Assembly (NCBI GenBank): GCA_002293455.1
Contig: DBDH01000078.1
Span: 1,292 to 9,693 of the forward strand
DNA: 8,402 nt
Origin: Treponema sp. UBA937
Lineage (GTDB): Bacteria; Spirochaetota; Spirochaetia; Treponematales; Breznakiellaceae
Direction of reading: 5' to 3'
The notes under the pieces are model-generated. The model saw only the letters and a list, made by a program, of their open reading frames with translations, had not been told where the DNA came from and searched no databases. The position numbers were made by a program, and so were the translations under genes. Shown here piece after piece: positions 4,822 through 8,402 of the stretch (positions are counted from its first letter, which is position 1; every line of letters starts with the position of its first letter).

Positions 4822-7491
4822 ATGAGCAAAAAAAATGTTGCGGTCCGGATAGCAGCGGTTTTTACCATAATAGTGACTATTATTATCGGAATTGGCTTGG
4901 GCTTATCCTTGGCAATGACGAAAAATATCGAAAATCAGGAAAATTTTACCGAATTCGCGGTTGCGCTTCCTACAAAGATTGTAGACATTAACGGCGAACT
5001 GATTACCGAGTTTTCTTCTGAGGAAAAGCGCGAACTGGTATCTTTAAGCGAACTCCCCAAGCATCTTATTCACGCGACACTTGCGAGAGAAGATCCTACC
5101 TTTTTCAGTCATAAAGGATTCAGCATCCGGGGAATCGCGCGGGCGGTTTACGGTCAACTAACTAATAATCAGGGTCTTGGCGGTGGTTCTACCATAACTC
5201 AGCAGGTGGCGGGAACTCTGTACACAAACAGATCGGAAAGAACCGTCAAAAGAAAAATCGTTGAACTTTGGTGGGCCCTCCAAATGGAGCGGCGTTTTTC
5301 AAAGAATGAAATCCTGGAAATCTATCTCAATTATATGATCATGGGGCCCGGGGTGTACGGGGTCGAAGCGGCGAGTAAATACTTTTTCGGCCACAGCGCG
5401 AAAGAGATTACCTTGGCGGAAGCCGCGGTACTTGTTATTCAGTTGTCCAATCCTACCAGATTCAATCCTTTGGCAAATCCTGACGATGCCATGATCAGGC
5501 AGCGCTCCGTTCTTAATAGAATGATAGAGTTGGGCTATACCACAGCGGAAGAAGCTGAATCATCATTTAATGAATATTGGGCTAATTATGATTATACAAG
5601 AGCAATCACATCCGCTTTCTACAACCGCGAAGATAAAGCCCCCTGGTTCAGCGAATATGTCCGCCGTGAATTGGATGATTCAATGTACGGGGTCATGGAT
5701 TATTACCGGGATGGATATACCGTTCAAACTACTATCGATCTGAAACATCAGCAGGCTGCTCAAAGGCTGATGGAACAGCGTATTGCCTATGCGAATCAGA
5801 GGTTCCGGAGTTCCTTTGGTTCCAGACTGGTTGCGGCGGAACAAACATATATCCCTATTGTGGATCTTTTAACTTTAGTTTTTGATTTAGACGCGATTCA
5901 TGAAACATCGCTTTCGCAAAATGAAGTCAAGTCGAAATCCCGGTATAATAACACGATAAATCCCATTGTAGACATGGCGGCTTTGCTTTTTGATATTAAC
6001 AACTTAAAAGGTATTACTACCGCTTCTTATGATGAGATGAAAAGTGTTACCGAAAGTAATGTCATAGAAGGCGCTCTCATTTCTATTGAAAACGATACAG
6101 GGTATATCAAGGCTCTTGTCGGCGGATCAAGGTTTGATCAATCGAACCAGTATATCCGGGCAACCCAGAGCAGGGTTCAGCCGGGAAGTTCTTTTAAGCC
6201 TCTGTACTATTCCGCGGCTATCGATTCGAAGAAATTCACCGCCGCGAGCCTTATTTATGATTTGCCGATGGTGTTTCATAACAGCGATGGAACGCCTTAT
6301 ATTCCCGAAAATTTCCGCGGCGAATGGAGCGGACCGGTCCTTCTGATTGAAGCGCTTTCGCAGTCCATGAATGTGCCTTCCATCAAAATCCTTGACGCGA
6401 TTGGCTTTGATGCCGCCATTGACCGCGCGGCGGCCCTTTTGCGCATCACCGATCCTGACGAAAAACGGAACGCTTTTCCCAGACGGTACCCTTTGGGGCT
6501 GGGAATCATCTCGGTTTCACCCCTCCAAATGGCGCGGGCTTTTGCCGTATTTGCCAATCAGGGGAAACAGGTTGACGCAATTGCCATTCGGAGTATTGCG
6601 GACCGCAATGGCAGAACGGTCCTTGATCCGGAACGAGAACTGCGATTGCAGCAAAGGCAGTTAGGAGACAAGATTCAGATTATCAGTCCTGAGAACGCGT
6701 ATATCATGACTACGATACTGAAAAAAACCGTGGAAACAGGGACGCTCGCTTTTGGTTCAAATTATTTGACAAATACTTGGACATGGTTTCCTAAATTCTC
6801 ATTCACCGATGAAAACGGCAAACGCTTTACCATGCCGGCGGCGGGGAAAACCGGAACCACGCAAAACTGGCTTGACGCATGGGCTGTCGGCTACACTCCT
6901 TACTATACTACCGCCATCTGGTTTGGGTTTGACAAGCCGGGCAACACCTTGGGAATTGATCTTACCGGATCAACTTTGGCCGGACCTACCTGGGGTGATT
7001 TTATGCGGGAAATCCATCAAGGACTGCCGTACCGTGATTTTGTACGGCCCAGCACCGGCATTATCGATGTAACGGTCTGCAAGACATCCGGACTGCTTCC
7101 AACGCCGCATTGCTCCGATGTGATTACATTGCCGTTCCTGGTGGGTACTCAACCAACGAGATATTGTGACTTGCATGAAGAAACGGTAAACGGCCCTAGT
7201 CTTGTTACCGTTCCTATGGATATTTCTATGGGTATAAACTCTGACCTTGTTCTTGATACACTAACCATGCCGTCGCTTCCCGAAGGGTTTGAAGTTCCTC
7301 AATACAGAAGCCCGGAAATTGGCAATGACATGTTTTCTGATCAAAATACAGCGAATAACATGATAATTCCCAATACAGGTACGGAAAATAATAGAACGGA
7401 TATGTTTCCGCTTCTTCCATCTCAGTCGGAACCGCAAAGAACGCCGGGATACGGAATAGAAATGCCTAGTTATAATCCGTTGCTCAATTAG
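4822..7491 (+). CDS. Class A penicillin-binding protein (PBP1A family): glycosyltransferase plus transpeptidase
   Basis: A bifunctional peptidoglycan synthase of 889 residues. It polymerises lipid II into glycan strands and cross-links the stem peptides on the outer face of the cytoplasmic membrane. One membrane anchor spans about 8-32. The GT51 domain (about 50-250) has the catalytic-glutamate motif AREDPTFFSHKG (E90), GGGSTITQQ (120-128) and EILEIYLNYM (163-172). The transpeptidase domain (about 410-740) has the serine motif SSFK (S456, K459), SMN (515-517) and KTGTT (676-680). A cysteine-containing segment typical of PBP1A follows (C753, C764, C782). An Asn/Pro/Ser-rich tail of about 90 residues, probably disordered, ends the protein. 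A linker at about 325-410 carries a duplicated PIVD motif. All catalytic residues are present, so it should be active. It has its own promoter and is followed after 44 nt by a ParB-like gene, likely in the same operon. Confidence 0.97.
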   Translation: MSKKNVAVRIAAVFTIIVTIIIGIGLGLSLAMTKNIENQENFTEFAVALPTKIVDINGELITEFSSEEKRELVSLSELPKHLIHATLAREDPTFFSHKGFSIRGIARAVYGQLTNNQGLGGGSTITQQVAGTLYTNRSERTVKRKIVELWWALQMERRFSKNEILEIYLNYMIMGPGVYGVEAASKYFFGHSAKEITLAEAAVLVIQLSNPTRFNPLANPDDAMIRQRSVLNRMIELGYTTAEEAESSFNEYWANYDYTRAITSAFYNREDKAPWFSEYVRRELDDSMYGVMDYYRDGYTVQTTIDLKHQQAAQRLMEQRIAYANQRFRSSFGSRLVAAEQTYIPIVDLLTLVFDLDAIHETSLSQNEVKSKSRYNNTINPIVDMAALLFDINNLKGITTASYDEMKSVTESNVIEGALISIENDTGYIKALVGGSRFDQSNQYIRATQSRVQPGSSFKPLYYSAAIDSKKFTAASLIYDLPMVFHNSDGTPYIPENFRGEWSGPVLLIEALSQSMNVPSIKILDAIGFDAAIDRAAALLRITDPDEKRNAFPRRYPLGLGIISVSPLQMARAFAVFANQGKQVDAIAIRSIADRNGRTVLDPERELRLQQRQLGDKIQIISPENAYIMTTILKKTVETGTLAFGSNYLTNTWTWFPKFSFTDENGKRFTMPAAGKTGTTQNWLDAWAVGYTPYYTTAIWFGFDKPGNTLGIDLTGSTLAGPTWGDFMREIHQGLPYRDFVRPSTGIIDVTVCKTSGLLPTPHCSDVITLPFLVGTQPTRYCDLHEETVNGPSLVTVPMDISMGINSDLVLDTLTMPSLPEGFEVPQYRSPEIGNDMFSDQNTANNMIIPNTGTENNRTDMFPLLPSQSEPQRTPGYGIEMPSYNPLLN

Positions 7492-7535
7492 GTTTGAACG
7501 GCGGCATAAGCGAATTGACAAAAACGGAGACCATT

Positions 7536-7928
7536 ATGCAGGTGCCTATCGAAGATATTATTGTCAAACAGCGGATTCGTAAAGATATGGGAAATATTCC
7601 CGCCTTGGCTGAAAGCATGAGAAGACTTGGGCAGATCAGCCCTATCTCTATTACAAAAACAAATCATCTTGTTGCGGGAGCCAGACGGCTCGAGGCCGCC
7701 AAGCTCCTTGGGTGGCGGACCATCAATGCCATTGTTGTTGATCTCCCCAATGAAACTATCAAGTTAGAATACGAGATTGAGGAAAATATGTTCCGGCAGG
7801 ATTTTTCCGCCGATGAAATTGCCTTCGCGACTCAAAAACTGGACAAACTTAAAAATCCCGGTTTCTTTGGACGCATCTGGAACGCCATTGTCCGTTTTTT
7901 TAAATGGCTTTTTAGAATTCAGGATTAA
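7536..7928 (+). CDS. Short ParB-domain protein with C-terminal amphipathic helix
   Basis: A 130-residue protein holding only a ParB/Spo0J N-terminal-type domain. Visible family features are ALAESMRRLGQISPISIT (23-40), the nucleotide-site-like AGARRLEAAKLLG (47-59) and the ENMFRQDFSADE segment (83-94), which matches the ENxxR motif. In chromosome-partition ParB these motifs bind CTP; whether this protein does is unknown. There is no room for the helix-turn-helix or dimerisation domains of true ParB, so it is unlikely to be the partition protein. Residues 110-130 form a striking helix with R113, N116, R120, K123 and R127 on one face and Phe, Trp, Ile, Leu and Val elsewhere. Start: ATG at 7536 has GGAGA at 7526-7530. 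The frame stays open to a TTG at 7494, 2 nt after the PBP stop, but without a good ribosome-binding site. It is probably co-transcribed with the PBP1A gene. Confidence 0.88.
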   Translation: MQVPIEDIIVKQRIRKDMGNIPALAESMRRLGQISPISITKTNHLVAGARRLEAAKLLGWRTINAIVVDLPNETIKLEYEIEENMFRQDFSADEIAFATQKLDKLKNPGFFGRIWNAIVRFFKWLFRIQD

Positions 7929-7943
7929 CCTTCAACGCCGATA

Positions 7944-7968
7944 CCCCGCAGGCCGGCGGACAGCGGGG
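7944..7968. repeat. GC-rich hairpin between convergent genes
   Basis: ccccgc (7944-7949) pairs with gcgggg (7963-7968) around a 13-nt loop containing gccggc. It sits in the 48-nt gap between the stops of the ParB-like gene and rnfB. Neither strand has a T tract after it, so it is not a standard intrinsic terminator, although it could slow polymerase or protect 3' ends on both transcripts. Confidence 0.4.
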
Positions 7969-7976
7969 CATGAACT

Positions 7977-8402
7977 TCAACCAACAATAACATCTTTCTG
8001 CAGCATTTTGAAAACATTCATGGGACATTTTTCTACGCAAAGTCCGCAGCTCGTACATTTTTCATAATCAACTGCCGGAATGCCGTTTGTCATGATAATA
8101 CATTTTTCAGGACAATGCTTTACGCAGAGTTCACATTTAATGCAGCCGACTTTACATGTTTTCATAATCATGGGTTTTAAGGGATTGCGGTTTGAACACA
8201 TCGCCATAGAACCGAGCCTGTCCTTGGGAACTTCGCGGAAAAGCTGCTGCGGACATTCGGTGATACACTTTTTACAGCCGGTACATTTTTCATAATCCAC
8301 ATGAGGCAGCCCGTCATCGCCGATGTGAAGGGCATCAAACTGGCAGACAAGAGCACAGTCGCCAAAGCCTAGGCATCCCCATGAACACAGTTTTGTGCCG
8401 CC
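7977..8402 (-). CDS. rnfB: Rnf complex iron-sulfur subunit RnfB, C-terminal part (5' end outside window)
   Basis: The membrane-bound Rnf complex passes electrons from reduced ferredoxin to NAD+ and pumps Na+ or H+; RnfB is the ferredoxin-side, multi-cluster subunit. The minus-strand frame is open to the window edge and gives 141 residues. The GTG at 8300 is internal, because conserved sequence precedes it. Cysteine sets, numbered from the edge: C6, C10, C16 and C20 in the CSWGCLGFGDCALVC segment typical of RnfB; C40, C43, C46 and C50; C83, C87, C90, C93 and C97; and C116, C119, C122 and C126. C69 and C101 are extra. These indicate at least four [4Fe-4S] clusters, like the cluster-rich RnfB of clostridia rather than the short gammaproteobacterial form. 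It ends with VIVG and a TGA. As the last gene before a convergent neighbour, it is probably the 3' end of the rnf operon (inference). A generic polyferredoxin is less likely given the CxxxCxxxxxCxxxC segment. Confidence 0.93.
   Translation of the reverse strand, partial: GGTKLCSWGCLGFGDCALVCQFDALHIGDDGLPHVDYEKCTGCKKCITECPQQLFREVPKDRLGSMAMCSNRNPLKPMIMKTCKVGCIKCELCVKHCPEKCIIMTNGIPAVDYEKCTSCGLCVEKCPMNVFKMLQKDVIVG

Noticed and set aside
7494..7535. TTG start for the ParB-like protein
   Set aside because: No useful ribosome-binding site, and the ParB domain begins just after the ATG at 7536, which has GGAGA at the right distance.
7536..7928. Chromosome-partition ParB near an origin
   Set aside because: Too short, with no helix-turn-helix or dimerisation domain, no parA partner and no parS-like site noticed.
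8177..8365. Minus-strand open frame and the plus-strand frame 8080-8295 over rnfB
   Set aside because: Other-frame shadows; the rnfB frame carries all the iron-sulfur cysteine motifs.

Overview
The window looks like ordinary chromosome from an anaerobic, fermentative bacterium with two membranes, most plausibly a treponeme-like spirochaete. The evidence is an outer-membrane barrel-type protein with a signal peptide, a class A penicillin-binding protein with a long periplasmic tail, an Rnf-type ferredoxin complex subunit and a fermentation-type malic enzyme. The taxonomic call is inference from gene content and protein style, not from a marker gene. No rRNA, tRNA, CRISPR array or transposase was seen.

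Layout, left to right. (1) 1-378 (+) is the 3' end of enolase, closed by a good rho-independent terminator at 421-469. (2) 489-1706 (-) is a single AAA/DUF4143 ATPase gene, visibly more AT-rich than its neighbours, with its own promoter. (3) 1764-1806 is a perfect 18-bp inverted repeat that probably terminates the next minus-strand operon. (4) 1814-3791 (-) is a two-gene operon, a YchJ-like SEC-C zinc protein followed by malic enzyme. The two overlap by 8 nt, so the malic enzyme start should be 3277, not the upstream ATG at 3475. (5) 3792-4064 is a divergent promoter region. (6) 4065-4721 (+) is a secreted outer-membrane beta-barrel candidate. (7) 4822-7928 (+) is a likely two-gene operon, a PBP1A-type peptidoglycan synthase followed by a short ParB-domain protein with a C-terminal amphipathic helix. 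(8) 7977-8402 (-) is the 3' part of rnfB, convergent with the ParB-like gene.

The metabolic genes fit together as central energy metabolism: enolase in glycolysis, malic enzyme linking malate and pyruvate, and Rnf coupling reduced ferredoxin to NAD+ and an ion gradient. The cell-envelope genes form the middle block. The most interesting item is the ParB-fold protein, which lacks the usual DNA-binding and dimerisation regions, appears built to sit on a membrane, and is encoded directly behind a cell-wall synthase. I found no clear evidence of a wholly new multi-gene system.
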